Assembly: GCF_021869535.1 (NCBI RefSeq)
Contig: NW_026262701.1
Coordinates: forward strand, 7,641,501 to 7,705,500
Source of the DNA: Mytilus californianus
Lineage: Eukaryota; Mollusca; Bivalvia; Mytilida; Mytilidae
Reading direction: 5' to 3'
DNA length: 64,000 nt
Shown here: positions 1 through 13,900 of the stretch, piece by piece
Layout of the letters: every line of letters begins with the position of its first letter
How positions within the stretch are numbered: position 1 is the stretch's first letter
Program-made: the position numbers and the translations under genes
Notes under the pieces: generated by a model
What the model saw: the letters and a program-made list of their open reading frames with translations, nothing else
The model's database searches: none
Told to the model about the DNA's origin: nothing

Positions 1-147
1 AGTTAATATGAGCTCTTTAGCTGTATATCTGAAATATACAGTCAAATCGGCACCTGGTTAATTCGCCACTCGATGTAGTTATTTCGGCACCCTTGTTAAA
101 TATGTTGAATATAAATATATATATATATTAACTTACATGTGATGATT

Positions 148-715
148 TTTATACGCCCGTTTACCATGTTTACAGGACGTATTATGGTATACCGTTGTCA
201 GTCAGTATGTCTGTCCATCAACAATTCCGACAATAACTCAAATAATTTTCACCAATTTTCATGAAAGTTTGATGAATTCTTTATATCTATCATGTCTATT
301 GATATAATAATGTAATGTTTATGTCATGTTGTTATTAATGTTATGCTCTTAATGGGCCCTTTAATTTGGAAAATAAAAATATTGTATTGTATTGTATTGT
401 ATTGACATAAGCTCCCTTTCGATTTTTATAAATTTTAAATTTTATGTTTCCGAGTTAAATGTATCATGGTCATGGGATTTTATTCATAAAAAAATGTGGA
501 ATTTTCCAGTTTTCTGACTATAACTCCAAAATGCTCTGAACAATTTTCATGAAACTTTGGTCAATTGTTTATATATTAAAAAGAAGTTCCCTTTCGATTT
601 TTTTAAAATTCTGATTTTATGTTTTGGAGTATTGGAGACTTAGGGGGCTTGTTTATATCTATTAAAATAAGCTCCGTTTTGTTATTTTATGAATTTCTGA
701 TATGACATGGCAGAG
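148..715 (+). repeat. ATACGCCC-type Pearl/Helitron-like element
   Basis: Begins with the ATACGCCCGT hairpin, then GGTATACCGTTGTC and a degenerate GTCTGTC stretch, then body units with ATGAAAGTTTG and AGCTCCCTTTCG. Interrupted by a retroposon tail at about 288-404. Its normal 3' end is absent and it runs into another family near 716. Confidence 0.7.
288..404 (+). mobile_element. Retroposon 3' end with (ATTGT)n tail inside the element above
   Basis: Undisturbed copies read TATATCTATTGACGTAAGC here. This copy instead has about 110 bases ending in four ATTGT repeats (381-404). A pentamer tail of this kind is typical of non-LTR retrotransposon or SINE 3' ends. Confidence 0.5.
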
Positions 716-1063
716 TTATTGAACCATGAAAATGGGGTCATGTCATATTATACCTGCCAGACAAACATAATATGACCTTGACCCCATTTTCATGGTTCAT
801 TGGTCAATGTTAAGTTTTTGTGTTTTTTGTCTGTTTTTCAATTACCATAAGCAATAGGTCAACTATATTTGGTGTTTAAAAAAATTGTAAGGTGTACATG
901 TCTGTCCGACAGGATTTATCTGACCTTGACCTCATTCTCATAGATCTTTAAAAATGTAAAGTTTATGTGATACTTTTAGTAAAACCTTTATCTTTAAGAC
1001 TTTCAACATAAAATCAATGGTCAGTTAAGCAGGCGAGACATTTCAGCGTGTATACTCTTGTTT
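716..1063 (+). repeat. GACCTTGACCTCATTTTCATGG-type element, 3' part
   Basis: Contains TGACCTTGACC units and the family end AGGCGAGACATTTCAGCGTG followed by ACTCTTGT. The same family fills 9561-11959. A 32-bp inverted repeat (720-751 with 767-799) lies at its start. Confidence 0.7.
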
Positions 1064-1109
1064 ATGTAAGCTGTTTTGTGCCTCATACTGATCTTTTGAG
1101 TTAAGCCAA

Positions 1110-1585
1110 TTGCAAATGATTTTTACAGTTCTTATGTTTTGCTGTTACACCACTGGCCTAGGTTAGGAGGAGGGTTGAGTGCTCCATATATGTTTAACCC
1201 TGCCACATTATTTATGTAGATATAAGAAGAATCTGTTTCAAGTCAGGAGCCTGTAGTTCAGTGGTTGTTGTTGGTTCATGTCTGTCATGTTAACTCCCAC
1301 GTCATTTTTTCTCCGGTGGAGAGTTGTCTCATTGGCAATCATACCACATCTTATTTTTATAATAACTGTTTTTCGTTAATTGTTTTGTTATAAATTAGGC
1401 AGTTAGCTTTCTTGTTTCAATTGTTTTGCATCGTTCATGTCAGGCCTTTTATAGCAGTCTATGGTGTGGGTTTTTTCTCATTGTTGAAGGCCACACGGCA
1501 TACAACCACTTCATGTGTACTCTGGTGGATAGTTGTCTCATTGGCAATTATACCTCATATTCTTATTTTTATGATAATTATTTAT
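1110..1585 (-). repeat. GAAGATGTGGTATGA interspersed repeat, two reversed pieces
   Basis: Pieces at about 1110-1358 and 1425-1575 are reverse complements of the abundant repeat that begins AAGATGTGGTATGATTGCC and ATGAGACAACTCTC. Fuller copies lie at 6680-7410 and 53500-54057. No coding capacity is seen. Confidence 0.7.
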
Positions 1586-1781
1586 AATGTAATGGAGTGG
1601 TAATGAAATATGGAAACTGTTAATTGATGTTAGGAAAATTTAAAGTTTTTTGTTAAAATAACTTTCTACAGAAAATCCGTTATGGGCATGAAGAGGTTCT
1701 TTTTTTTTCAAGTATATAGTAAATACATGAAATAAATGTACTTAGTGTACTTTATAGGTAATGTTCCAGGAGTAGAAGATA

Positions 1782-1920
1782 ATGAGAGGTCAGGATGAAG
1801 TTGACAATTGTACTCCTCCTTTATCTAGTAGGAAGCAGTTATTCTCCAACACGGCCTCTAGAAGAAGCTCAAGAAGATTCACTCCATATGGCCGAACGCC
1901 TAAAAGTAGACAGTTAAAAG
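1782..1920 (+). CDS. CENPL: CENPL coding exon 1
   Basis: Encodes residues 1-46 and ends in phase 1 before a GTACAA donor. The exon probably begins at 1758 (after TTTATAG) or 1770 (after TTCCAG), so its first bases are 5' UTR. The encoded N-terminus is Ser/Arg-rich. Confidence 0.85.
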
Positions 1921-4900
1921 GTACAATTAGATTAATACCAGCTATTTTTCAGCTTTCTTTCAGGAACATGATTGATATAAACTAATTAGAATATGATTTG
2001 TTTGTCCACTGTGTACATATTTTAGAACACCAGTCAGATCTATATATTGATGAAGGCTATTATTGTCAAGCCTTGCGTCCACAAATATTCACTCTGTGGT
2101 TAAAAGTTTTTGAAATTTTAATAACTTTCTTAAACTATCCTGATTTTCTACCAAACTTGGACAGAAGCTTGTTTATGATCATAAGATAGTATCCAGAAGT
2201 AAATTTGAAAAAAAAAATTCCTGTTTTTCCGTATTTTACTTATAAATGGACTTAGTTTTTCTGCCAGGAAACATTACATTCACTCTGTGGTTAAAGTTTT
2301 TGAAATTTTAATAACTTTCTCAAACTATCCTGGATTTCTACCAAACTTGGACAGAAGCTTGTTTATGATCATAAGATAGTATCCAGAAGTAAATTTTAAA
2401 AAAAAAATCCTGTTTTTCCGTATTTTACTTATAAATGGACTTAGTTTTTCTGCCAGGAAACATTACATTCACTCTGTGGTTAAAGTTTTTAAAATATTTA
2501 TAACTTTCTTAAACTATCCTGGATTTGTACCAAACATGGACAGAAGTTTGTTTATGATCAAAAGCTAGTATCTAGAAGGAAATTTTTATTAAAATTTTGT
2601 ACTTGTTTATCCATATTTAACTTATAAATGGACTTAGTTTTTCTTCGAGTTAACATTACATACAGTCTGCAGTTAAATTTTTTAAAACATTTATTAGATT
2701 CATAAACTATCCTGGATTTTTACCAAACTTGGACAGAAGCTTTTCACAATAACAAAAATTATCGAGAGGAATATTTTTATTAAATTTTTTCCTTATCTCA
2801 TTTTTGTTGAGCCTGCGATTAACAGCAAAAGTAGGCGAGACACTGGGTTCCGTGGAACCCTTACAAATTTTTACTGAACTAGTACGTATTTTTGTTTAGG
2901 GGCCAGCTGAAGCACGCCTCTGGGTGTGGGATTTTCTCGCTGTATTGAAGACCCATTGGAGGCCTTGGGCTGTTTTCTGCTCTTTGGTCGGGTTGTTGTC
3001 TCTTTGACACATTCCCCATTTCCATTCTCAATTTTAATTTAGAAATTATGAATTAGAATGTATATTACAATAACTGATCACAAAATGTTTAAGTTACTGT
3101 TGAAACAAATTGAAAAGATACACAATTTTCTTCAGAGCAAACTCTTTTTTCAGAAATATTAATGCAAATATGTCTATTCAGTAGCAGTCCATATTTCTTT
3201 AGTCTATGATAATGAAATTGGGTTGGTCATTTAATACAAGAATGTAATACATACATGTATGTGTTGTAAATTTTAATGGGGACATGTATCACGATTTTCA
3301 TAGAAAAATTGTCTCATGCTGATATTTTCCATCTTTAGGGTTTCTAAGACAATCATAATTTGGGCAAATGGTTTTACCTTTTTTGACAAGTAGTTCACTT
3401 GTCCTAAAGCTGAATAGATAAGTTCAGCCAAATTTTTTTTGTTGAACCCTAAGAGTTTGCTCATATAATTCTTAGTTATTTTGCAGAAAATATTTTCAGA
3501 GTTAGAAAGCATATATTTTCACTTTATTGTAGGTAAAAACTATGAAATACTTTCAAAGGGAACAGCTGAAAGAAGTAGGGCAAGAGAAAGAAGATCAACT
3601 GTTGAAACTGATGAGGAACATGAAAGTAACCTTAAAGGTACAAATTATGCTCTTGTCTTACATCAGTTAAGCATGACACAGAACTTTTTTGTAGGGATAT
3701 GTTATAAGTTATTTGATGTAATATAAGGTGCGTCACAGGTTAAGTGTTTCAAGTAACTGGTGAAATTTACCTGTACAGATCACTGAAGCTTTTCTCCAAT
3801 TCAGTAGGAAATGGAGACTTGTTAAAGTCTTCTGCAAAAATAAGATGCATTTATCCTGTTGGGATTGTAAGAGTTTGTCAGTACAATATCAAAGATTGAG
3901 TGTTTTCCCTTTGCTCAATAGGTTATGTCCATCAAAAACACTTATCTCTATTGAAACAGAGATCAAAAACACTGATCTCTATTGAAACAGAGATCAAACC
4001 AACATAATTTCAATTAAAAACATCAGTTTTAGTTGTAGTTTACAGCCGATTTCATTGAGTGTGTAGAGAAAGGTAAAATCCTTGGTTAGCTTGCTTGTTA
4101 GCTGAACCGTGAAGTCATTATTAGGTTAGGTAAACTACCCTCCTTTAAGAGTAGACTAGTCCGACAGACAACCAATCTATCTGTCTGTAGGACTAGACTA
4201 ATTCGAAAGGAGGGTAGTATACCTTACCTAATAATGAACTCACAGTTCAGCTAACAAGCAAGCTAACCTAGGATTCTACATTTCCCTACACATTCAATGC
4301 AATCGGCTGTAACTCTGTGATTAAAGTAGGCTGGTATCCAATGCTGAAAATAAAATTTTTCAAAAATCTAACTTGGTATGAATATAACTTTTTTGATTTA
4401 TTCATGCATAGTGTGACCATGGTTTCAGTAAACAGAGGCAGTCTTTGATGCAGTGTTATGGTTATTAAGTCAGCCATTAAGGGATACCATGTAGGACCAA
4501 AGAAGGATGAGGTTAACCTTAGAATCCTATGGGAAAAATTGTTTCATAATATTTAACTTTTTACAATACATGTACAATTTACTTTATGTTTCTCTCAGGT
4601 TTTACCACTAAGCAAAGCAATAAATGAAATGAAAGCAATTTCCAGTAAAAAAAATTGACAAGAAGTATGCATGTTATTGGATTCTTTTTCACAGCTAAAA
4701 GATGATACTTGTTTTTTGATAGGATTCAGCTAGTGAAATACAATGTGGTATCCAGTAAGAAAATGATGTCCCAAGGTCATGTGTTTGGGTTCATATAATG
4801 GGGCATCCAGTTAGAAAATGATGTGCCAAGGTCATGTGTTTGGGTTCATATAATTGGGCATCCAGTTAGAAAATGATGTGCCAAGGTCATGTTTTCAGAT

Positions 4901-7900
4901 TCATAAAATGGGGCATCCAGTTAGAAAATGATGTGCCAAGGTCATGTGTTCAGGTTCATATAATGGGGCATCCAGCTAGAAGATGATGTGTCAAGGTCAT
5001 GTGTTCAGGTTCATATCATTGGGCATCCAGCTAGAAAATGATGTGTCAAGGTAATGTTTTCAGGTTTTATAATTGGGCATCCATCTAAAAAATGAGTGTC
5101 AAGGGAATGGATTCATGCTTAAAAGAGAACCCAGCTATAAACATTTTGTTTTATATTTTTGTAAGTACATGTACTAAGTTATTTTATATGTCCTTATTTA
5201 TTTATAGGTTTAACCAATAAGTCATGGAAGTTATTTAAGATGACACCCCTGTATAAATTCAAAACAGAATCGTCTCAACTGAAGAAGTACAGTAGTCAAT
5301 TATCAGCACATATAGAAGCGGTAATATTGTATTATGTATTGATGTATACAATGATATTTTTTGCTATGGCACATTTTTGTTATCTATGTAATATGGTAGG
5401 ATATGATGGGCAGGGAAAAAAATATGGCAGACGGTAACCAATGATAACCACTGTTTTATTGGGCCTAAATTAATATATTTTTTGTTTCCCCAATCCCGAC
5501 CCTGCAAAGCCAGGTGCAGATAGGTAGGTAGGGAAATGATTTTATTTTTCCCAAAAAGTTGGAACAATATCATTTGATCTGGCAAGCCTGAAAATTGGAA
5601 ATGAATAAAATAATATTTAGTTTTGACAATAAAATTCTATGAGTCGGACCGTTTTTGCAGGGTTTGTGGGGATTAGGGAAACAAACAATATTTTATTTTA
5701 GGCCTTGGATCTTGGCTGCAGACAAGGACATAAAGAATGTGGTGGGATTAAATGTGTTAATGAGTTCTTTAACCTCCCCTAACATTAGTAAGTGGTGTAA
5801 AAGCACAACTGAAGAACATATGTAAAACATATGTAAAAAAAATATGTTGAAAGTGCTTGACTCCTCAGGTTGGTACTTTGCTCAAAAACAACTAACAAAA
5901 TGACCTAAGAGTACTCAGTTTCTGAAATCTAGTTTAAAGCTTACTTTCAACTAATGATTAGACCACGATATAATCATGATGTTACATAGGATATGGGTAA
6001 GCCTAGGGACAATGAGTATTTGAAACACACATTCTGCAAGCACCTATTCATCTGACATCTGTTGCATTTTGAATAAGCATAGATTTTTAACCACTGCCCA
6101 TAAAATATTAGATAGAAAAAATTGAGAATTTGCTTCGAAAAGTCATTGATGTTGTATGAGTCATCCACAACCCCTACATTTTTTTCATTTTAAGTGCCTG
6201 CCTGCCAAACACACATACAACTTTTGGGATTCAAATTACAGTTTATGTGATTTATTTTTGTTATAAATATGAATGAACAATGTTTGTATAATTAATGTTT
6301 TTTTTTTTTTGCAGGAAAGACAGAAAGGTTTATTTATAGATAATACCACATCCAGTAAAGCTTACATAAGTACTTATAATGGACTTCGTGTCTCAGCAGG
6401 TTAGTTTATCTTTACTTTTCATAAATGTGTTGATACCACTTGACATAAATCAAATGGCATATTTTATCTGTATTTAAGGCACTACTAAATTTTGCCGTTT
6501 TGACAAATTTTGCATATATTTCTAGATTCAACTTTCAAATTTGTGCATTTTCACATTCGCATTGATAGAACAATGCTTGTGTTATTACGTCACGCTAAGA
6601 GTTATATTTTGTGAGTCACATACACTCCAGAAAACCACTAAGAAATGAGTACCCCACAAATGATAATCCACATAAGCTTATAAAAATAAGAAGATGTGGT
6701 ATGATTGCCAATGCAACAACTCTCTGACAGAGACCAAATGACATAAAAATTAACAACTATAGGTCACCTTACAGCCTTCAACAATTATCAAAACCCATAC
6801 CGCATAGTAAGCTATAAATGGCCCTGAAATGACAAATGGAAAACAATTCAAACAAGAAAACTAAAGGCCTGATTTATGTACAAAACAATGAAATAAAAAC
6901 AAATGTGATATACAGCAACATACGACATCCACTGACTTACAGGCACATACATGTGGCAGGATTAAACATGATTGAAGGCGCCAACCTTTCCCCTAACCCG
7001 GCACAATGGTGCAACAGCACAACACAAGAACAAACTATACAAAACAATAAACAAAAAACAAATATGAGAAACAGCAATAAATGACAACCACTCAATTACA
7101 GGCTCATGAATTGGGACAGGCATCTATAGAAACATGTTTCCTGGAACTAAACCCTCCTCCTAACCTGGGATAGTGTTGTAACAGTAGGACATAAGAACAA
7201 ACTATAAAAATCAGTTGAAATGGCTAAACTCATCAGATCGATACAAAGCACATAAAATCCCTAACACAAACACAAAAGACACAAAGTACAGATCTGAGAG
7301 TACTCACAGTTTCTGGAAAGCTAGTTCAAAGCCAGTAACAACTAATAAAAATCATGAGTCTAAGACTAATATATCAATCCGTACACATCTAATGGATTTA
7401 GTGTAAAGATGTCATTAACAGTCAGAGAAAAACATGACCTTGTGCAATGTTTATATGAAATGGTTATCAGTCATCACTTTTAAGAAATCAGCAGCTGCTT
7501 TTTGTCTTGAAAAATATTTCCATATTCTTAAAGTATATCATGCTTGTATGTTGATAATGATTGATATTCTAAATGCCAACTCCTGACAATTTCCATTTGA
7601 TAAAAAATTCCTCAAACTAAACCAACAGATCTTTAAAGATTGACCATTTATTGTAAGATTTTTGCAAACTTTGTAAAATATAAGGATTTTTCAATTTTGA
7701 ATTCTACAAAAAAAATTTACCAAAAATATTCCAGCTTCCAATTTGAAAGGCAAGAAACTGTCCAAAAAAACATCAGCATAAAATTTGTGTCCCTGTTCCT
7801 AAGCCTTTTTGCCAAAATCCTCCTTCTCTGGCATGCATTCAATTTTGTTATACTTGGAGTCCGATCATGCATATTAGAATGACTAAAACTATTGGAATAA

Positions 7901-10900
7901 ACGTTTTTTGCACATCAAGATCATTTGCCTTTTGAAAAGATCTCCATAATTTTGAAAACCTGAAGAGACTGCAAAAATATAGTTTCATTTATGTTTTTAG
8001 CTGACAAAGAAGCTGTCCAGATTTTGATCAAAGGACGAAATCGTGGAGGTATTTATATTTATATATATATATATTTATTTATAGGCATACATCATTTAAA
8101 AATCACAAAGGAAAAGAGATTTCTCTTCCTTAAATTGACAAGGAAAAATAATGAGACATGGCATGGAAATGATAAAACATCTGTTCCTGATCTTGGATCA
8201 AAGCATTTAGGCTTAAAATGTCCTTGATGTTCCAGAGAAAACCTGAGATCCAACCAAAGCAATTTTGTACTAACAAGAACCCTTGTCATAATTTTAGTCC
8301 AAAATTTGCAGAAAATATTCTAGTGAAAGAACCTAAGATCACACCTAATACATCAACAAGTTCTGCTTTCATTTCAGTAAAAAAATTGTATATTAATTCC
8401 TCTGAAAGAAAAATAAAAAGGGCTCCTAAGGGCATAAAAAGGGAGCTGTTCTGTCTGACTTGAATTAAAGCATAATCAATGCCATTTATATAAGAACTAA
8501 GAGAGAATTATTATTTAATTATGTTATAGGTTTGCTGTTGTTATTTTTCTCCATCTGTCTAGATAACTTATTACAAGCTGACTTATTACTATATAATTTA
8601 AATCCCACTTTTTATGAAACAAGGGGTCAACAAAAGAGTTTTAATTAAATATTTTGTGCATTTACATTTCAGCATTCAGCATAGATAACTGCAAGTCTAT
8701 AATATGCATGAAATATTTGTCGATAGTAGAGGGGCATTATGGTTTTCCGTCTGTGCATCCATACGTTCGTCCGTTCATCCGTCTGTCCCGCTTCAGGTTA
8801 AAGTTTTTGGTCAAAGTAGTTTTAGATGAAGTTGAAGTCCAATCAACTTGAAACTTAGTACACATGTTCCCTATGATATGATCTTTCTAATTTTAATGCC
8901 AAATTAGAGTTTTGACCTCAATTTCACGGTCCACTGAACATAGAAGATGATAGTGTGAGTGGGGCATCTGGGTACTATGGACACGTTCTTGTTTTTTTAA
9001 TGAAAAGCCCTGTCTGGAACATGTCAGCTGATTAAATTGTATACGGTGATTTTTATATGCCCGTTTACGGGACGTTTTATGGTATACTGTTGACCGTCTG
9101 TCCGTCCGTCCGTCATCAACATGTCGGACAATAACTCAAAAACGCTTTAACCAATTTGCATGAAACTTTGGTGAATTGTTTATATCTATTGACGTGAGCT
9201 CCCTTTCAATTTTTATAAATGTTAAATTTTATATTTCCGAGTTATGGGGTTTTATTCATTAAAAAAGGGGGATTTTCCAGTTTTTCGGAAATTAACTCAA
9301 AAACCCTTTCGCCAATTTGCAAGAAACTTTGGTGAATTGTTCATATCTTTTTACATGAGCTCCCTTTCGATTTTTATAAATTTAAGTTTTTACGTTTCCA
9401 AGTTATGGGGTTTTATTCATTAAAAAAGGGGGGATTTTCCAGTTTTCGGACAAAAACTCCAAAATGCTTTGAGCAGTTTTCAGGAAACTTTGGTGAATTG
9501 TTTATATCTATTGAAGTAAGCTCCCTTTCGATTTTTAAAAATTCTAGATTTTACGTTTTTGTCGAGCCTGCGACTTTTGTCGCAGAAAGCTCGACATAGG
9601 GATAGTGATCCGGCGGTGGCGTTAGCTAACTTCTTAAAAGCTTTATATTTTAGAAGGTGGAAGACCTGGATGCTTCATACTTTCTATATAGATGCCTCAT
9701 GTTACGAAGTTTCCGTCAGTCACATGTCCAATGTCCTTGACCTCATTTTCATGGTTCAGTGACTACTTGAAAAAAAAAGTTCAGATTTTTTGTAATGTTA
9801 AATTCTCTCCTATTATAAGTAATAGGATAACTATATTTGGTATGTGCGTACCTTGCAAGGTCCTCATGCACGTCAAACAGTTTTCACTTGACCTCGACCT
9901 CATTTCATGGATCAGTGAACAAGGTTAAGTTTGGTGGTCAAGTCCATATCTCAGATACTATAAGCAGTAGGTCTAGTATATTCGGTGTATGGAAGGACTG
10001 TAAGGTGTACATGTCCAACTGGCAGGTGTCATCTGACCTTGACCTCATTTTCATGGTTCAGTGGTTATAGTTAAGTTTTTGTGTTTTGGTCTGTTTTTCT
10101 TATACTGTATGCAATAGGTCTACTATATTTGGTGTATGGAATGATTGTAAGGTGTACATGTCTAGCTGGCAGGTGTCATCTGACCTTGACCTCATTTTCA
10201 TGGTTCAGTGGTTATAGTTAAGTTTTTGTGTTTTGGTCTGTTTTTCTTATACTGTATGCCATAGGTCTACTATATTTGGTGTATGGAATGATTGTAAGGT
10301 GTACATGTCTAGCTGGTAGGTGTCATCTGACCTTGACCTCATTTTCATGGTTCGGTGGTCAAAGTTAAGTTTTTGAGTTTTGGTCTTTTTTTCTAATACT
10401 ATATGCAATAGGTCAACTATAAATGGTGTATGGAAATATTTTATGATGTACATGTCAGTCTCACAGGTTTTATTTGACCTTGACCTCATTTTCACGGTTC
10501 ATTGCTCAGTGTTATGTTTTTGTGTTTTGGTCTGTTTTTCTTCAACTATAAGCAATAGATCAACTATATTTGATGTATGGAAGGATTGTAAGGTGTATAT
10601 GTCTGTCTGGCAGGTATCATCTGACCTTGACCTCATTTTCATGGTTAATTGGTCAATGTTAAGTTTTCATGGTTAAGTTTGTTTCTTAGATACTATAAGC
10701 AATAGGTCAACTACCGTAGAAAGGCTTGTATAGTTCGCAGTGGTACATAGTCCGCACCCCCTTCTCCCCACGAAATTTTAGGTAAAAAAACTTTTTGTAA
10801 CTGTTAGAAAAGGTCTAATGAAACTCTGGTAATTTCAAATCCTGTGCGGTCGTTTGTGGTATTTTCTTGGAAAACCCTGTTTTCCATCATCAAACAGAAG

Positions 10901-13900
10901 CTGAAACTGCTTGTAAATGATTCTAGAACGCTTCATGATTGTTAAAATAAGTTTAATTCACTTAAAAAACAATTTAGAAACTTGTGTATGTTTAAACAGG
11001 AAGTTTAAAAAGCACGTGTAAAAGAAGAAATTAACCGGTGAGAGTCGAAATCCGTACATAACAGATATCACTATAATACGACTTTGAAAGTAAAACAGTT
11101 CTATCCTTTTGTAAAACAGTCTTTAATATATCTATCACATTAATGTTTGAAGGGTCTTAAGCTAATACAAACCATATTAGTCAGTATGAAACACCAAAAC
11201 GGAACGAACAATGACCGATTACGTTTTGTAGTTTACAAATTCTTAGCTGGTTTACGGTTGTCTTTTTCACTATGTTTGTATCGTTTCAATCAATCAGATA
11301 CCAGTTTATTTCAACCAATGCATTGAAAAGAAACGAGAAATTTGTAATGAAAGGTTTAGTTTTTATATTTATCAGTATTAATTTGATATTGAATAGAAAT
11401 AACTTATTAATATGGATGAGTTAAAATTATTAGTTTGAAAAATGATAAGAGCGCCCTCTACAATATAAATAACAAAGATGGCGGAACGTAAACAAACCAC
11501 CTCGCCCGCGAAATTGAAATTTTTCTCTTATTTCTTGCTTATTGTACTCTATAGTCCGCACCCCGTCTGGAAGGTCCAATTTTGGAGAATAAAACCGCGG
11601 ACTATACAAGCCTTTCTACGGTATATTTAATGCATAGATTGATTGTAAGGTGTACATGTCTGTCTGGCATTGTTCGTCTGACCTTGACCTCATTTTCATG
11701 GTTCATTGGTCAATGTTAAGTTTTCTTGTTTAAGACTGTTTCTTAGAAACAATAAGCAAGAGGTCAACTATGTTTGGTTAATTGAATGATTGTAAGGTGT
11801 ACATGTATTTCTCGTTTGGTTTATCTGACCTTGACCTCATTTTCTTGGATCATGTTAAGTTTATGTGTTACTCATAGTAAAGCTTTGTATTTAGGACTAT
11901 CAACATAAAATCAATGGTTAGTAAAGAAGGCGAGACATTTCAGCGTGTGCACTCTTGTCTAGTTTTCGGACAATATCTTTAAAGTGCTTTGAGCAGTTTT
12001 CATGAAACTTTAGTGATTGGTTTATATCTATTAAAATAACCTCCCTTTGGTTTTTTATAAATTTCTGATATGACATTGAGAAGTTATTGAACTTTATTCT
12101 TTGAAAAAGCGACGGGCGTATCATGCGTTCATGGCGCAGCTGTTTATTTATTTTTTTTTTTATGAATGCAAATATCAGATTAAATAATTTTCTTCTGTTT
12201 CAGGTTTTGGAGATGAAACAGTTCTATTAACGTCTTTATTATGTAGTGTTGAAATGGAACATAATCCAGTAGAGCCTAAGTTACGGGATAAATTTGCATA
12301 TTATCCTTTACTAATGGTGAAAGGCCTGGTATCTCTTACTGATGGATTAATTACTTGGATGCAGGTAGTTAACAGCTTCATTATTTCCCCTTGTTCTTTC
12401 ATTGTACAAAGTTTTAAACAAACACATATAGTGCACAATAGATAGTAAACATGTTTTACATCTTAGATGACTAACATATGTTGAAGGTTTATGATAAAAT
12501 CTTAGTTTATCAGTTTCTCAAATACTGTATGTAATATGTCAACTATATTCCTTGTATAGAAGGATTGTCAAGTACATCTTTGTATGACAGGAATCATCTA
12601 AATCTTGCCTCATTTTCATGGAACATTGATAAGATTTCTAGTTAATGTGATACCTGTAGTTAAACCTTGATTTTAAAGACTTTTAACAGAAAATTTAATC
12701 ATAAGCAGTAAGACAGCAAAAACATTTTAGTGTGTGTACTCATGTTTAGGCTTTTGAGTTCCATTTTACAAACGTCATTGGAATGAGAGTTAACTTGCAG
12801 AATGATATGAAATTGTGAAACCCAAAAACAAAAATATATATAGTACATGTATGTCTGTATCAAATTCTATGACAGTAACTTTCAAGGTAAACAGAAAAAG
12901 TCAAGTATGTGATCTCTAAAATAAGATTTGTTTTTTTTTTTAGCCTGATTAACTTGATTTTTTTTTTCATATTTTTTATACATATTTTCAAAATTTTTCA
13001 GAGTCATTTTGACTGTGTAATCACACCCATGATATTTTCTGCCCATGATCTTGCCTGGATGGTTGCCATGTGGAGTGGCACAACTACAGAACCAGGTATG
13101 AATAGATATTAAAATCTAGAATTCTGTAAATTCAGAAATAGGTACATGCATTTATTATTGTGGACAATCAACACAAATGCGAATTTAATTATTGCAATTT
13201 TAGGGAAATTAGAGATGGTAACGGGAAATTAAGATACTTAAACATTTAAGTATGAATATTATATTGCAGGATAAACATTATTTTATTATAATTTATATAG
13301 TTATTAAATATTTTTATGGTGTCACTTTGGCCAAATATCAGCATGTTGCTACGAAAGTGCAAATGTGGCATAAAGTATGGTGAATGTGAGACAAACAGGG
13401 AAAAGAGGGTACTTGTGGGCATAGCAGCCAATGTTAAAGGGAAATAACTCAAAATTTGAGTTGTGCCTACAAAAATCATATATTCACTATTTGGTGACTT
13501 TATAATAATTGAAATTTATGTTCAAATTTAAGGTAAAGGTAAAATATCATATTACTGAAATTTCAACTGAAAAGCACTATTATTAATGCAGTAAAAAATT
13601 GTGAATTATTTCCCTTTGGTCACATCTTTGCATTGTTTACTAAAGTTTGACATAAAGCATAACCTAATTGATTAAGGTAGCAGCTGAAATAGGATGTTTG
13701 CATACACTTTAAACATGTGAACCTTACTTTGTGTATGCATTTGGAGAATTTTTCAAAAATACTGGAATGATTGTCAAAAAACAATCCGAAATAAAAGATT
13801 ACGAGTCTCAATGAACCTAACATTGAATATAATTTTGGTAAGGATTTGTTAACTCTGAGTTATCATGAGAACAATTGGGTCGCAAGGATCTGACAACATT

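Larger units (their letters stand above)
9055..12147 (+). repeat. ATACGCCC-type element carrying a nested element
   Basis: The 5' end reads ATATGCCCGTTTACGGGACG, a hairpin, followed by GTCCGTCCGTCCGTC. The 3' end reads GCGACGGGCGTATCATGCG, TTCATGGCGCAGCTGTTTATT. The middle (9561-11959) is a different element, and about one body unit is missing around the junction. Confidence 0.8.

Noticed and set aside
4747-5110. Regular 55-bp array as a possible CRISPR
   Set aside because: Units are contiguous and conserved along their whole length with no variable spacers, and the genome is eukaryotic.
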